DNA of 64,000 bases, taken from the NCBI GenBank assembly GCA_037447655.1, contig JBBHKE010000216.1, positions 149,001 to 213,000 on the forward strand, written 5' to 3'. A program made the translations under genes and the position numbers. Origin of the DNA: Zygnema cylindricum. Lineage: Eukaryota; Streptophyta; Zygnematophyceae; Zygnematales; Zygnemataceae. The first letter of the stretch is position 1; every line of letters begins with the position of its first letter. Shown here one piece after another: positions 11,601 through 22,623 of the stretch. The notes below the pieces were generated by a model. The model worked only from the letters and a program-made list of their open reading frames with translations. It was not told where the DNA came from and ran no database searches.

Positions 11601-11890
11601 AAGGAAGAGGCGAAAGTGGGGGAGAGGGAGAGAGGGAGGGAGGCGGAGGGGGAGGAGGAGGAAGAGGAGGAGGAGAAGGAGGAGGAGGGTAAGGAAAAGG
11701 GGGGAGGAGGAGGAGGAGGGGAGGAAGGAAATGGAAGAAGAGAACAGGTGGAGAAGGTGAGCCTTAAGGATTTTTTTTTTTTTTTTTTTAATTGTCTGAA
11801 AGGAAGGTGGCAGTAGTGAGGGAGAGAGGGAGGGGGAAAGGGAAGGGGAGTGGGAAGGGGAGGGGGACGAGGAGGGGGTGAGGGAATCAT
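11586..11890. repeat. GA-rich polypurine tract, block 2
   Basis: GGAGGAGGAAGAG-type units run on the plus strand, with a run of 19 T at about 11771-11789. Confidence 0.9.
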
Positions 11891-12013
11891 GTTTTTTCCC
11901 CTTCTTTATTGCACAACTTCTCCTGTATATGGTACTATTAGTTTTAGTATTGTTATTATGATTTATTTTCATTTTATTTTCTTGAAATACAGTTACCCAT
12001 GGTAAATATGTTG

Positions 12014-12405
12014 CTCCCTCCTTCCCCCCCCCCTCCCCCTGCCCTTGCCCCTGCCCCTCCTCCCCCTCTCCCTCTCCTCCTCCCCCTCTCCCTCCCCCTC
12101 TCCCTCCCCCTCCCCCTGCCCCTTCCCCTCCTCCCCCTCTCCCTCCCCCTCCCCCTGCCCCTTCTCCTCCTCCCCCCCCCCCCCCTGCCCCTGCCGCTGC
12201 CCTTGCCCCTGCCCCTCTCCCCCTCTCCCTTCCCCCTCCCCCTCCCCCCGCCACTGCCCCTGCCCCTCCTCCCCCTCTCCCCCCCCTCCCCCTCCCCCTG
12301 CCACTGCCCCTGCCCCTCTCCCCCTCTCCCCCCCTCCCCCTACCACTGCCCCTGCCCCTCCTCCCCCTCTCCCCCCCCCTCCCCTTCCCCCTTCTCTCCC
12401 TCTAT
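12014..12405. repeat. CT-rich polypyrimidine tract
   Basis: The plus strand is almost purely C and T (CCCCCTGCCCCTGCC, CTCCCCCTCT) for about 390 bp, the opposite strand bias from the two preceding tracts. Triplex-capable mirror repeats are abundant. Confidence 0.9.
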
Positions 12406-13838
12406 AATGCTCATTGCACTATATCCTCCTTACAAACTTTTTCCGCCATCATTCCCCTTTTTATTTTTTGCTTTTTACAGTAAATACTGTTAGGAAATAC
12501 ACATTCTTTGACATATTTCCCTTCCATCTTTTTTTTTATTAATTTATCTTTTTAATTATTTTGTTTTTTTTTCCATCATTATTTTTCTTTTGTTTAGTCA
12601 ATTTCGGATCCCATGTCTCAAAATTTATCGACAGACTCCAATTTGGAAAAAGGATTTTTGGGAACTCCAGAAATAAATAAAATCGGAGAAGCTTTTCTCC
12701 TACCGTCCGTTTTTTCATCGCCCTAATTAAAATCGGTACGAGTTTTTGACTTTTTTTTGTTTTTTTTTTTTTTGTTTGTATGTCCTAGTCTTTCTGTTTT
12801 TTGGTTTCGTTTTGTTTTGTTTCGTTTCATTTTTTTTTTTTTTTTGGACTATCCTATTCAATTTAAACACTTTTGAAAATTGTATGAAATGATTTTGTCA
12901 TTTTGTGTTCAAGTTTACTGGTTATTTGTTAAAGTGGTACTTTACTTAAATCCTCTAAGTTGCCAAGTTTCATGACCACACTAATTCTCTTCGTTTGCCT
13001 TATATTACTTGATGGTTAATGTTTTTTTTTTTTTTTTTTTTTTTTTTTTTGAACTTGCCTAGATTTCTAAACCGTTGTAAAATTATGAGATTGAAAAACT
13101 CTTTGAAATTGGATAAACCACAACTGAATAAAATCCCCCATATAATTTGGATATACCGCGATAAATCGTGTTAATGGGTAATATTAGTGTCATAAACCAC
13201 ACTGTTTTACGTTTAAAATACCGATGACTGTAATCTGTTAAATAACTATTTATGACTTCATATAGTTGCCATAATCCACTCTAAATTATGTTAGCAAAAC
13301 ACACTAGCTAATAAACACAAGAGTTTATGCTTAAAAAACTCATAAATGTGTAAGGTGCTGTTTTAATTTTCTCTATTGTACAATTGTTGCAAACCACATT
13401 TCATTATATAATTTACCTTTAATTATGACAGGATGTAGCTCTTAAACCACACCCTATTATGCCAAAAACTTTGATAAATTCAAGTTATGACTTTGTAATT
13501 CTTTGGATTTATATTAGTTTTTTTGGTTAATTCCATAATTGTTGATATAAATATACTTCACTAGAAAGATTGATTTGGGCGAATTGGAGTGCCCCACATC
13601 AACATTGAAATCAATTAATATAATTTAATTTGAATATATTATCTAGTGGGCTAAAAAGACAAAAATAATTACTGATTATACGAAAAATTATAAGTTGGTC
13701 AAAATTGTGGACCACTATTATTGTTTTGTTATTGTTGTTATGTTGTAAATCGAATTCCTACTAAGAACATTCAATTTTAAATTTTAAAATTAAAAAAACA
13801 GGACCCAAAAAAAAAAAAATCCAAAAAAATACAAATAC

Positions 13839-13928
<90 letters not shown>

Positions 13929-14028
13929 AAAAAAAAAAAAAAAAAAAAAACACAAACAAACAGACAACCACAAAACAAAAACAAAAAAAACAAAAGATAG
14001 AAAAAAAACAAATTCCCTAACTTCCTTC
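12406..14028. repeat. AT-rich spacer with very long homopolymers
   Basis: Notable runs are T29 at 13022-13050 and A88 at 13840-13927, with further A-rich sequence to about 14010. No protein-like frame is seen; the poly-Phe frames are homopolymer artefacts. The spacer would be intron if 11.3 kb and 14.2 kb belong to one gene. Confidence 0.7.
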
Positions 14029-14088
14029 ACCACTTCCTTCCTTCCTTCCTTCCCCTTCCTTCCTTCCTTCCTTCCTTCCTTCCTTCTC
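14029..14088. repeat. (CTTC)n microsatellite
   Basis: About fourteen near-perfect TTCC repeats lie directly before the GC-rich coding block. Confidence 0.9.
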
Positions 14089-14149
14089 GTCCATTTCGAA
14101 CCCTCACCCTAGGATCCTTTTTTTTGTCCTTTCTCACCAGAAAACCTCT

Positions 14150-15634
14150 CCTGACATCAACCTCGTTCCAACAGTCCGCGCCAATTTCTCGTCCGTACAT
14201 CTCGTCCGTACAACAAGTACGGACTCCTCCGCGACTTCCCCGACCCCCGCCGCATTGGAAAAAGAGCGAAACGCGCGAATCGCCGCGGAACACGCCTCGA
14301 AAAAACTTTCCGAATCTCTCCACGTGGCGCGTCGGGAAGCCGCCACGTGGCGCCTCGAGCTGGCGGAGCGAAACCGCGAGCTGGCGGAAGCGCACAAAAT
14401 GGTCGCACGTGCGGGATTGGATTGGGCGAGAGAGAAGCGTGCCAAGGAGAAAGCTCAGGAGATTTCAACAAAATTCCAGGAGATTTCAACAAAGCTGGGG
14501 AAAGCGCTGAAAGAGGCGAGAGAGGAGGCGGAGGGGCTTAGAGAGGCGCTCGCACGTGCGGAGAGGGTGGCGAGGGAGGCGGTGGAAAAGAGGGAGAGGG
14601 AGAGGAGAGAGGCGGAGAGAGTGAGGAGGGAGGCGGAGAGGGAGAGGGAAGCGTTTCATTTGGTGGGAGAACTGAGGGAACATGGAATACATGAGAGGTT
14701 AACGGAAGCCCAACGGATTTTCGAGGAGAGGGTTTCTATGTTGGACGACTTACAGTTAGAGTTGGAGGAGAGGTTGGTGGTAGTAAGAATGAGGGAGGGA
14801 GAGGGAGAGAGAGCGAGAGAGAAGGGGGGAGGGGGAAGAGAGGGATGGAGTGGGGGAAAGGGAGAGGGGGGGGGGGGGGGGGAGGAGGGGGGGGGGGGGG
14901 GGGGGGGGGTGGTAGGATGGGTGATGGGTTTAGGAGGGAGGAAGGAGAGTGAGAGGGAGAGGGAGGGTGGTAAGAGAGAGAGGAGAGAAAGGATGGGAGA
15001 GAGAAGGGAGGTACGTGAAGGAGGACAAGGAGGAGGGGAAGCTATGGAGGTTGAGGTGGGAGAAATGGAGAAAGTGAGAGAGGGAGAGAGGCCGAGGGAA
15101 GCGGAGATGGTTGTGGAGAAATCGGATGGGAGGGGAGAGAGAGGGGAAAAGAGTTGGGATGGAGGGTATGAGGAGTATGGAATGAGGCTGAAAAGGTTGA
15201 AGGTGCGGGGGGAGGGAAGGAGAGATATGGAGGAGGAGAAGAGTGAGGGAAGGGAGACTGGTGGTATAGGGGGAGAGAGAGAGGTGGAAGAGTGGTCATT
15301 GGTGTCAGAGATGTCTTTTAGACAGAGAGGGAGGAGTTTGGACAAGGGGGAGAGGGAGAGGGAGAGGGAGAGGGGGAGGGAAAGGGAGGATGGGAGAGGT
15401 GGTGGACGAGGATTAGTTTGGCCCAGTATCCAAAGCATGAGAGGGAGAGAAGGTGGCGAGAGAGAGAGAGGGACAGGGAGCTATGAGGAGGAGTGGAGGG
15501 ATATGGAGGATGAGAGGGTGAGGGAGGAGGAAGAGAGTGGCTGGCTAGGACGTTGTGGAGATTGTTGCTGGGGAAAAAGGAGAATGGTGAAGGGAGGGAG
15601 AGAGGAAGAGGGAGAGGATGGTAAAGGGAGGTAG
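14150..15634 (+). CDS. Candidate coiled-coil protein, Arg/Glu/Gly-rich, family unknown
   Basis: One plus-strand frame stays open from about 14150 to a stop at 15634 (over 450 codons), with no in-frame ATG before the coiled coil. It is therefore probably an internal or last exon; the first coding exon could be at 11.3 kb. From about 14240 to 14790 the sequence is GC-rich with strong third-position GC against AT-rich surroundings. It encodes an Ala/Glu/Arg heptad coiled coil (ERNRELAEAHKMVARAG, ALKEAREEAEGLREALARAE) ending in a less repetitive helix (RLTEAQRIFEERVSMLDDL). The rest is Arg/Glu/Gly low complexity from GA repeats, including G17 at 14866-14882 and G23 at 14887-14909, with non-repetitive islands such as WSLVSEMSFRQRGRSLD. 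It could be a real disordered protein or an exon running into microsatellite. I do not recognise the family. Confidence 0.45.
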   Translation, partial: PDINLVPTVRANFSSVHLVRTTSTDSSATSPTPAALEKERNARIAAEHASKKLSESLHVARREAATWRLELAERNRELAEAHKMVARAGLDWAREKRAKEKAQEISTKFQEISTKLGKALKEAREEAEGLREALARAERVAREAVEKRERERREAERVRREAEREREAFHLVGELREHGIHERLTEAQRIFEERVSMLDDLQLELEERLVVVRMREGEGERAREKGGGGREGWSGGKGEGGGGGEEGGGGGGGVVGWVMGLGGRKESEREREGGKRERRERMGERREVREGGQGGGEAMEVEVGEMEKVREGERPREAEMVVEKSDGRGERGEKSWDGGYEEYGMRLKRLKVRGEGRRDMEEEKSEGRETGGIGGEREVEEWSLVSEMSFRQRGRSLDKGERERERERGREREDGRGGGRGLVWPSIQSMRGREGGERERGTGSYEEEWRDMEDERVREEEESGWLGRCGDCCWGKRRMVKGGREEEGEDGKGR

Positions 15635-16901
15635 AGAGGTAGAGAGAGCACGAATACAGTTTCTTTTTTCCTGTTCTTTTTTTCTTTTTTTCTTTTTTCC
15701 CCGGATGTAAAAATTTGATGGTGCCATTTTTGCTTTTAGAACATGTTTAGAAGGTCATAATTGACAATTAGTTTTTGTCGTTTTTTAAAAATTGAAGTCA
15801 AATTTAGAAAAGAATTGATCATGTGCTTATGATCGTTGCGGTTATTAGTTTAAATTGGACAATGTTCAATTTAAGGTTCTTATATTTCTTTATTTTTTTG
15901 TTTTTTGAGTGTCGCTCGTATTTTTAGGAATCGCGAAAAACAAGTCGTTTGTTTATTTCTTGATATTTTTGTGTATTTTGTAGATGGGTTCTCTTGACAA
16001 AAGTCAAAAAATAGGTCGTTTTAACAAAGATATGTGGTGAACAATATAGGATTTTTGTAGAATCCCATTGTTCACATAGAATCTTTCTTTTTAGACAACA
16101 AAAAAAAAGAAAAGAACAAAAAGTTATGTATCTTTACAAGTCAAGCAAAATAGTAATCCCATGTAGCAAAAAAAGACATTCATTATAAAGGAAACCCGTC
16201 GAAGTTCCGTTGAAATTGAGAACTTAACATGGTTCTTTTAATGTTTTTCATGTTTAAAAAAAAAAAAAATCACATATTGAAGAAATAAAGGTTTATGTTT
16301 TGTTGTTTTGTTCTATGCTTCCACTTTTTTTGATGTTTTCCATGATCTTTAAGAACAAAAAAAAAAAAAAAGTTTTTACAAGTTGAAAGAAAAAATTGTG
16401 TTTTATTTTCTAGGTTCTATGCTTCCGTGGACTTGCCTTTTGTGACCTTTTGTTTTTATCTATGGAGTAAGAGAGAACATCTAATATATTGAAAATTGGT
16501 CTTTTTATTGTGATGCAAGTTGCTAACTTTATCAACTCTTGATCTAAAACTTTCAAGTCTCTTCAATCACTAAAGACAAAATAGATAGATGGATGAATAT
16601 GTATTTATTTCAAAAAACCTTAATGTGTTACCATGGTGCTATTATTACAGTCAATTTAAACATCTTTTTATCTTGAAAAATTGCCTTGTTGCAAGATGAA
16701 CTCCCCTCCCCTCCCCTCTCCTCTTCCCTCCCCTCCCTCGTTTGTACCCTTTTCACATTCCTCTCTACGGGAAACTGCTTTATTTTTACTTTCAAGTGAC
16801 CACTAGGCAATAGTAGTTCCTCCACCGATTTAAATAGTTCGTGAGAGAGCAAAAATTGGGGAGTACATTTAGTAAAAGCTAGCGTTACATAGCACGCCTA
16901 A
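15635..16901. other. AT-rich intergenic DNA
   Basis: It contains polypyrimidine sequence after the stop at 15634, several T and A homopolymers and a short CCCCT repeat at about 16705-16740. No gene, tRNA or transposon end was recognised. Confidence 0.5.
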
Positions 16902-17679
16902 GGGTATGTCCCCATGTACTTGTAACTTAGTGAACTTACTTTGTATTTTAGTGCAGATCCGCCGGACCCGGTTTTCAAGTGTCCCTATGTGTAAGAACGC
17001 AATCATCACTTACGTTTGTTACGATTGTATGCGTTGACAATGCCTGTGACGGTTGTCAACGTCTACAATCTGTGTTGTCGCACGTTACTTTTTGGAACTG
17101 CTTGTGACGTCGCATGTCTTAACGTGACATTGTAGACGTACCGCCTTCCAGCCGGTGTCGTTTCATGGTTGAAGAAGATGTGCTTTGCCTTTGCGTCTCC
17201 TGTCCACTCGACGTGAAATGGCATCGGAATTTCGAGACCCCAGCAAAAAAAAAAACCGTACTGGACAAAAACGGACAAAACCAAACAAATTTTGTACTTT
17301 TCTTTGTCGTATTCGAACGCAAACGGACAAAACATAGCGAATTCTATACTTTTCTTTGTCCTTGGAAATCGTATGAATATTTTCAAAAATTACGGCACGT
17401 GCGAATATATGTTCATATTTTTTTATCGAAAATACCTAGTTTTAAAGCACATCGCCGATGTGTTTTAAAGATAGGCTTGAAGATGGCGTTTTTTGTCGTT
17501 GTCGTGGGTCGAAAAACACAAGACGACAAATTTCCGTACATCTTAAGTTTAGGGATGACGCAAATTGTACTCTACAAATTTGCGATTCCTTCGTACGGTT
17601 GCAACTAAGGCAGTACGGCGCTAAGTTTTACAAGAAAACGACAGAAAAAAACCCTTACTTATGCCCATGGGGACCTACC
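16902..17679. mobile_element. PIF/Harbinger-like element, GGGTRYGTCCCCATG family, copy 1
   Basis: The left end is GGGTATGTCCCCATGT after TAA; the right end is CATGGGGACCTACC before GTA. TAA/TTA-type targets and G-rich termini fit PIF/Harbinger-like elements, an inference from the termini only. The frame at 17165-17608 overlaps DNA that recurs in other copies and has no recognised domain. Related copies lie near 21.4-22.5 kb, 53577-54220 and 56402-56625. Confidence 0.55.
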
Positions 17680-17761
17680 GTAAGAACTCATATGGGTATG
17701 GGTGATTTACTTCAGAGATGTACCGCACGAGCGTACCATAACGCCTATCGCTAAGAGCCTA

Positions 17762-17893
17762 AGGGTATGTCCCCATGTGCATATGTAAGGGGTTTTTTCT
17801 GTCGTTTCTTTGTAAAACTTAGCGCCGTACTGCCTAAGTTGCAACGGTACGAAGGAATCGCAAATTTGTGGAGTACAATTTGCGTCACCCTCT
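17762..17893. mobile_element. Solo end of the GGGTATGTCCCCATG element, inverted to copy 1
   Basis: About 130 bp beginning GGGTATGTCCCCATGTG are the reverse complement of the right end of the element at 16902-17679 (shared TTGCGATTCCTTCGTAC and its complement). Only about 80 bp separate the two arms, so the pair can fold into a large hairpin. Confidence 0.65.
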
Positions 17894-18829
17894 GTAACAA
17901 GATCTCCTACCTCTCAGAAAATCCCATTACTACAAACAATCCCAACCACACATTCCACACATTGGAAAATACACATCCACATTGGACCACACTCACATAA
18001 GGATAAACTTTAAATTAGAAGAAGCTTCTGTCCACATAACATTAGCTTGGTCTCTTGCCCTCGTGGCTCAACCCTTCTTATTAAAGTGTTTTCCACTACT
18101 CTCCACTCTTAATAATTCTATCTCTTAACTACTAAAACACTATTTAGTTAATAAGAAATTTCAATGCAAAAATGCCTTTTCTCCAATTTGGTATTAATCG
18201 CTCAGGACCAAGATCAGTCGGAATTTCCACAAACTTTTTCAAAGGAAAAGATGTCTACTCTCCTCTTACACTTCATTATTTATCCATCATCGCCCTGGAC
18301 TTGCCAGGCCAGAGTCAACGCTCCGTTTTAACAGGCTTTTACCTGGGCCAATCATTGATCAGCAAGGACTCAGACTGACCAATGCAAAAACGTGCGAAAT
18401 CTCTTAATAACTACTTAGCACTTTGCTGACCAATCAAACGATACGTTTCACTACGTAACATTTACGTGCCAAAGTGCGCGCCAAACGAAAAGCGACTTCG
18501 CACGATCGTGCGTAACAAATTTCGCACGCGAAACTTCCCACGAAATTCCCTTAAGTGAAAGTGACATTTCGTACTAAAATTTGTACGAAACGAACCACCG
18601 TGCATACCAAACGTTTCATTAGAACTTTATGAAACTTACACGCATAATTTCGGTACTAATTTGACCCTTGACCCGTTTCAATGATACCCACTTGTTATTT
18701 AGACCCCACGCTGTCACCTAAATACACCCATCGCTATAACTTTTAGAATATCAGTATATAAATAAGAGTCTTCCAGACGCCTTTGTGGAAAGCCTTATAT
18801 AGGCGGTGTGTCTGTCAAGGATTTTTTCT
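17894..18829. other. Intergenic, no gene seen
   Basis: A CpG-rich patch at about 18430-18610 has many CGCACG/CGTGCG strings, including the palindrome CGCACGATCGTGCG at 18499-18512. The rest is AT-rich without recognisable features. Confidence 0.5.
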
Positions 18830-19721
18830 GTCCGAGGTACGGAAGGCCGTACCGTTGGCACGATGTAGCCTTGCCGCTCGTCGCTGTGCAAGCCGCTGTA
18901 CCGCTGGCATAATTCCACGCTGCCCCCCGCCGGTTGGCGTAATGCTACGCTGCCGCCGCTGGCGTAATTCTACGATGCCGGCAGCTGGCGTAATTCTACG
19001 CTGCCGGCCGCTGGCGTAATTCTATGCTGCCGGCTGCTGGCGTAATTCTACGCTGCCGCCTGCCAGCTGGCAGTTTTCTACGCTGCCGGCCGCTGGCGTA
19101 ATTCTACGATGCCGGCCGCAGGCGTAATTCTACGCTGCCGGCTGCTGGCGTAATTCTACGCTGCCGGCTGCTGGCATAATTCTACGCTGCCGCCTGCCAG
19201 CTGGCAGTTTTCTACGCTGCCGGCCGCTGGCGTAATTCTACGCTGCCGCCGGGTGGCGTAATTTCTACGCTGCCGGCCGCTGGCGTAATACTACGCTGCC
19301 GGCTGCTGGCGTAATTCTACGCTGCCGCCTGCCAGCTAGCAGTTTTCTACGTTGTCGGCCGCTGGCGTGATTTTACGTAATATATTTTTGCCAGCGTCGC
19401 ATTATAGAGCGCCGTACCAATGGCGTAATATAAAATTGCCAACCGTCGCTGTGCAAATCGCCGTACGGTTGGCGTAATGTTATACTGCCAACCGTCGATG
19501 TGCAAATCGCCATACGGCAAGCATATTGTTACGCTGACAGCCGTCGGTGTACAGACTGCCGTATGGCTGGCGTAATGTTACACTGACAACCGTCGGTGTA
19601 CAGACGCCGTACCCTACAGTACTGTAGCGTTGCCTGTGTCGCGGTAAAGACAACCGTACGGCTGGCACAATGTAGCATTGTCGTGCGTCGCGGTACAAAC
19701 CGCTGTACGACTGGTACAATG
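18830..19721. repeat. GC-rich minisatellite, 26-bp and 49-bp units with a 134-bp higher-order period
   Basis: The core (about 18950-19375) repeats GGCGTAATTCTACGCTGCCG plus six bases, about 26 bp per unit. A variant with CGCCTGCCAGCTGGCAG recurs at 19057, 19191 and 19326, spaced 134-135 bp, which is a higher-order repeat of about five units. Flanks (18830-18930 and 19390-19721) hold longer, diverged units of about 49 bp built on GCCGTACGGTTGGCGTAATG. The array resumes after a MITE at 20275. It is not CRISPR: there are no unique spacers. Confidence 0.9.
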
Positions 19722-19723
19722 TA

Positions 19724-20274
19724 CACCGAGAATCGTTATTAATGTCAAAGTTTAAATATTGTTGAAGAAAATTTACTGTAATTGATGCTAATTAAGATTT
19801 TTTTTTTTTTTTTTTTGAAGGTGTATTATAATTTCGGCTTAATGGTTATTTGGTAACAGCAAAAATGGAATATTCGCCGTACGACTACATACATTAATAT
19901 ACGTATTTGTACAAAATATTAGAAACCGTACGCCGTCGTGAAAGTTAAATATCTGTACAGGTCAGGCTAATCTACATGTCATAATAATCCCGTTTTAATC
20001 CCGTTTTTTTAGCGCACATTCTTATGAGTGAGCATATGATTTAATTCATTTTTTGTAAAATTTTCACTTAGAAAAGTACATTTATGTACGGTCAAACATC
20101 GACCGTACATCACACTATTTAGATCTTATTGTATTTTCGTTCTTTACCCTATTTTATACGGTACCTTAATTAACGTCAAAGAAAAATTATAATCATCTAA
20201 TCCTATTTGAGGAAAAAAATCAAAATTTAAAAAACCCAAATTAGTGACTTTGACACTAATAACAATTCACAATG
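19724..20274. mobile_element. TA-flanked MITE inside the minisatellite
   Basis: Termini CACCGAGAATCGTTATTAATG and CACTAATAACAATTCACAATG are inverted repeats. The array reads AATG-TA before and TA-GCGTTG after; neighbouring array units have the uninterrupted AATGTAGCGTTG, so the target was a single TA that was duplicated. The 551-bp element is non-coding. Confidence 0.85.
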
Positions 20275-20400
20275 TAGCGTTGTCGTGGGTCGCAGTACGG
20301 ACCGCCGTACCGCTAGCACAATGTAGCGTTGTCGTGCGTCGCAATACAGAGCCGTACGCCTGACACAATCTAAAGTTGCCAACAGTCCCCAGCAAAGACT
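20275..20400. repeat. Continuation of the 49-bp minisatellite
   Basis: Two to three diverged units with GCCGTACCGCTAGCACAATG continue the array interrupted by the MITE. Confidence 0.75.
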
Positions 20401-21390
20401 ACCACCCGTACTGGCCCCTAAAAAAACGTCGTTAAAAGTAAGTGCGGTCCGCCAAAAGTGACGCATAGCGTGCAGATTGACCATAGATGTCCCGTGCGCA
20501 TAATACGCACGAAACAAACGAGCGAATACTATGCACGATACGCATTTAACGTTGAATAAAATGTTATAAAATGCGTATCTGCCTATGTAGCAATACATTT
20601 TTGTACATTTCCTGACGATGTCCCTACACTTTGCACCTTTAAGGGTTATTTATATGATTTTTAGGGCTTTAGAGTACCTTTCCTTGCATTCCGTATGTTT
20701 CAGTATAACTGCTCCACACTTTTCATACATGTAAGTACATCGTCCGTAGTTTCCGTACCTGTTAAGGTTACATATTTTAGGGTTTGAAGGGTTCATTTCC
20801 GTACAGTCCCGTATATTTCAATACAGCTACGCTATACTTTTCGTGCAGTTACGTACACTGGTCGTACATTTTCGTACATATTAAGGTAATTAAAAGGCCG
20901 ATTTTAGGGTTTTTAGGGTACATTGTCGTACATTCCTTTATATTTGAGTACGACTGCCAAAAAATTGTTTTACCATTAGGTTTTGTATGGTACACTTTCC
21001 GTATATTACTGTACATTTTTGTTAATTTTCTGTACATTTTAAGATTTTTTCAGGATTTTCTATGATTACGCTCTCCGTACATTTTTGTACATGTTCGTAC
21101 AGCGGAAACTAAACGGATTTTAAGAAAAGTATAAAAGTCGCGAATACTACGTTAAAATCGGAAAAAAATCAAAATCCGTACAAATTGGACAATTAGGGCT
21201 CAAACCATTACATTGGCTAAAAACTGTATACAAGCATAAACACACACAACACGAAACTCGCCCGTGTAACGGGCTCATTTTGTCTTGTAACTCCAAATAG
21301 CGTGATTCTTTCGCGGACGCTCTTCCAAATTTAGTACTCTATAATCATAACACCTAAATACCCCTTTATAAACAAGTTCAATCCGCTATT
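20401..21390. repeat. GTAC-rich degenerate repeat region
   Basis: From about 20590 to 21120 the sequence is a loose repetition of CGTACATTT, TTTCAGTACA and TTAGGGTTT pieces, giving unusually dense palindromic GTAC sites. No coding function is seen. Confidence 0.5.
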
Positions 21391-21399
21391 ACTGTTACA

Positions 21400-22473
21400 C
21401 CCTATAACTTAAAATGTATGAAAATTTGTCGTCTTGTGTTTTTCGATCCACGGCCACGACAAAGCCAAAATCGACGATATTTTTTAAAACTAGATATTTT
21501 CGGTAATCAAATAAAAACACATTTTCACCCGTGCCGTAATGTTCAAAAAAATTCAAACGATTTCCACAAGCAAATAAAATTATAGAATTCGCTATGTTTT
21601 GTCCGTTTGCGTCCCCAAACGACAAAAAGTACACAAATTGTTTTGTTTTGTCCGTTTTCGCTCGGTACTGATTTATTTTTTGCAGGGGCCTTTTCACGTC
21701 GAGCGGACAGGGGACACAAAGGCAAAGCGTATCTTCTTCAAATCATAGTTCAAAAGTAGGTGAAAGTACACCCATACAATATGTCTATTGTACGCAAAAA
21801 ATACAATATACCCTTAAAACCCATATTGTATTGACCGCAAAATGAAATAAAATAGTAACATGGTTGAGTTGCACATGGATCGATAGAGAATTAAACGTCA
21901 TGTCTAAATTTGAAAAAAAAAACGGACAAAAAAATCTTTTTCTGTGAGTTTTGAGCGACTTTTATTTAAACCGTCAGATTCGACGATCGGACGGTCGCCG
22001 ATCAAAGTAGCGATCTAAGAAGATCACATGAAAAGCCTATAACACAACTTACGATAGGACTATCGTCAAATTTGGACGATCGGACGGTCGCTGATCAAAG
22101 TAGTGACTTAAGACGATCACATGAAAAGCCAATAACACAACTTACGATGAAGGCGTCGACAAAAGACCTACAAAAGAAACGCCTACTTTTGAACTATGCT
22201 TCAAACCGTGGAACGGCACAGGGTGTAAGGCGGTACGTCTACAATGTCACGGTAAAACATGCGACGTCACAAGCAGTTCCAAAAAATAAACTGCGACAAC
22301 ACAGATTGTAGACACTAACAACCGTCACGGGTATTGTCGACGTATACAATCGTCACAAACGTAAGTTACGATTACGTTCTTACACATAAGGGACACTTGA
22401 AAACCGGGTCCGGCGGATCCGCGCTAAAATACAAGTAAGTTCGATAAGTTACAATTACATGGTGACATCATTA
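21400..22473. mobile_element. PIF/Harbinger-like element, inverted copy, split by a MITE
   Basis: Relative to 16902-17679 this stretch is inverted: it holds TCGTCTTGTGTTTTTCGATC, a GCGGACAGG/CAAAGGCAAAG block, then (after the MITE at 21744-22198) GTACGTCTACAATGTCACG and the subterminal GGGACACTTGAAAACCGGG. Both termini are decayed, so the limits are approximate. Confidence 0.5.
21744..22198. mobile_element. hAT-like MITE, CATAGTTCAAAAGTAGG family, copy 2
   Basis: Inverted termini CATAGTTCAAAAGTAGG and CCTACTTTTGAACTATG are flanked by CTTCAAAT (21736-21743) and CTTCAAAC (22199-22206), an 8-bp duplication with one later change. The 455-bp element contains two diverged copies of a CGATCGGACGGTCGCTGATC block. 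Confidence 0.85.
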
Positions 22474-22623
22474 GAGGGTCATTGAATTATTAGTGTTCAC
22501 ACTTACGAAGAATTCACTGCAATACTTTTTATGTTTTTCAAACGTGGCTTTTGTCCTTTTTATTTTTGGCCACTATCAATTGTGGATTTGTCTGACCGGT
22601 CCACGACCCCTTCAACTTCTTAT

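Noticed and set aside
10973-12500. Several long open frames on both strands rich in Ser/Pro/Leu or Arg/Glu/Gly
   Set aside because: They follow from GA and CT microsatellites; only the short non-repetitive island at 11.29-11.60 kb is worth considering.
13761-14033. Poly-Phe open frames on the minus strand
   Set aside because: They are the reverse complement of an A88 homopolymer and flanking A-rich DNA.
17165-17608. 147-codon plus-strand ORF
   Set aside because: It lies inside a repeated PIF/Harbinger-like element and is not kept open in the other copies.
18950-19375. CRISPR-like array
   Set aside because: There are no unique spacers, the units are contiguous, and the genome is a plant's.
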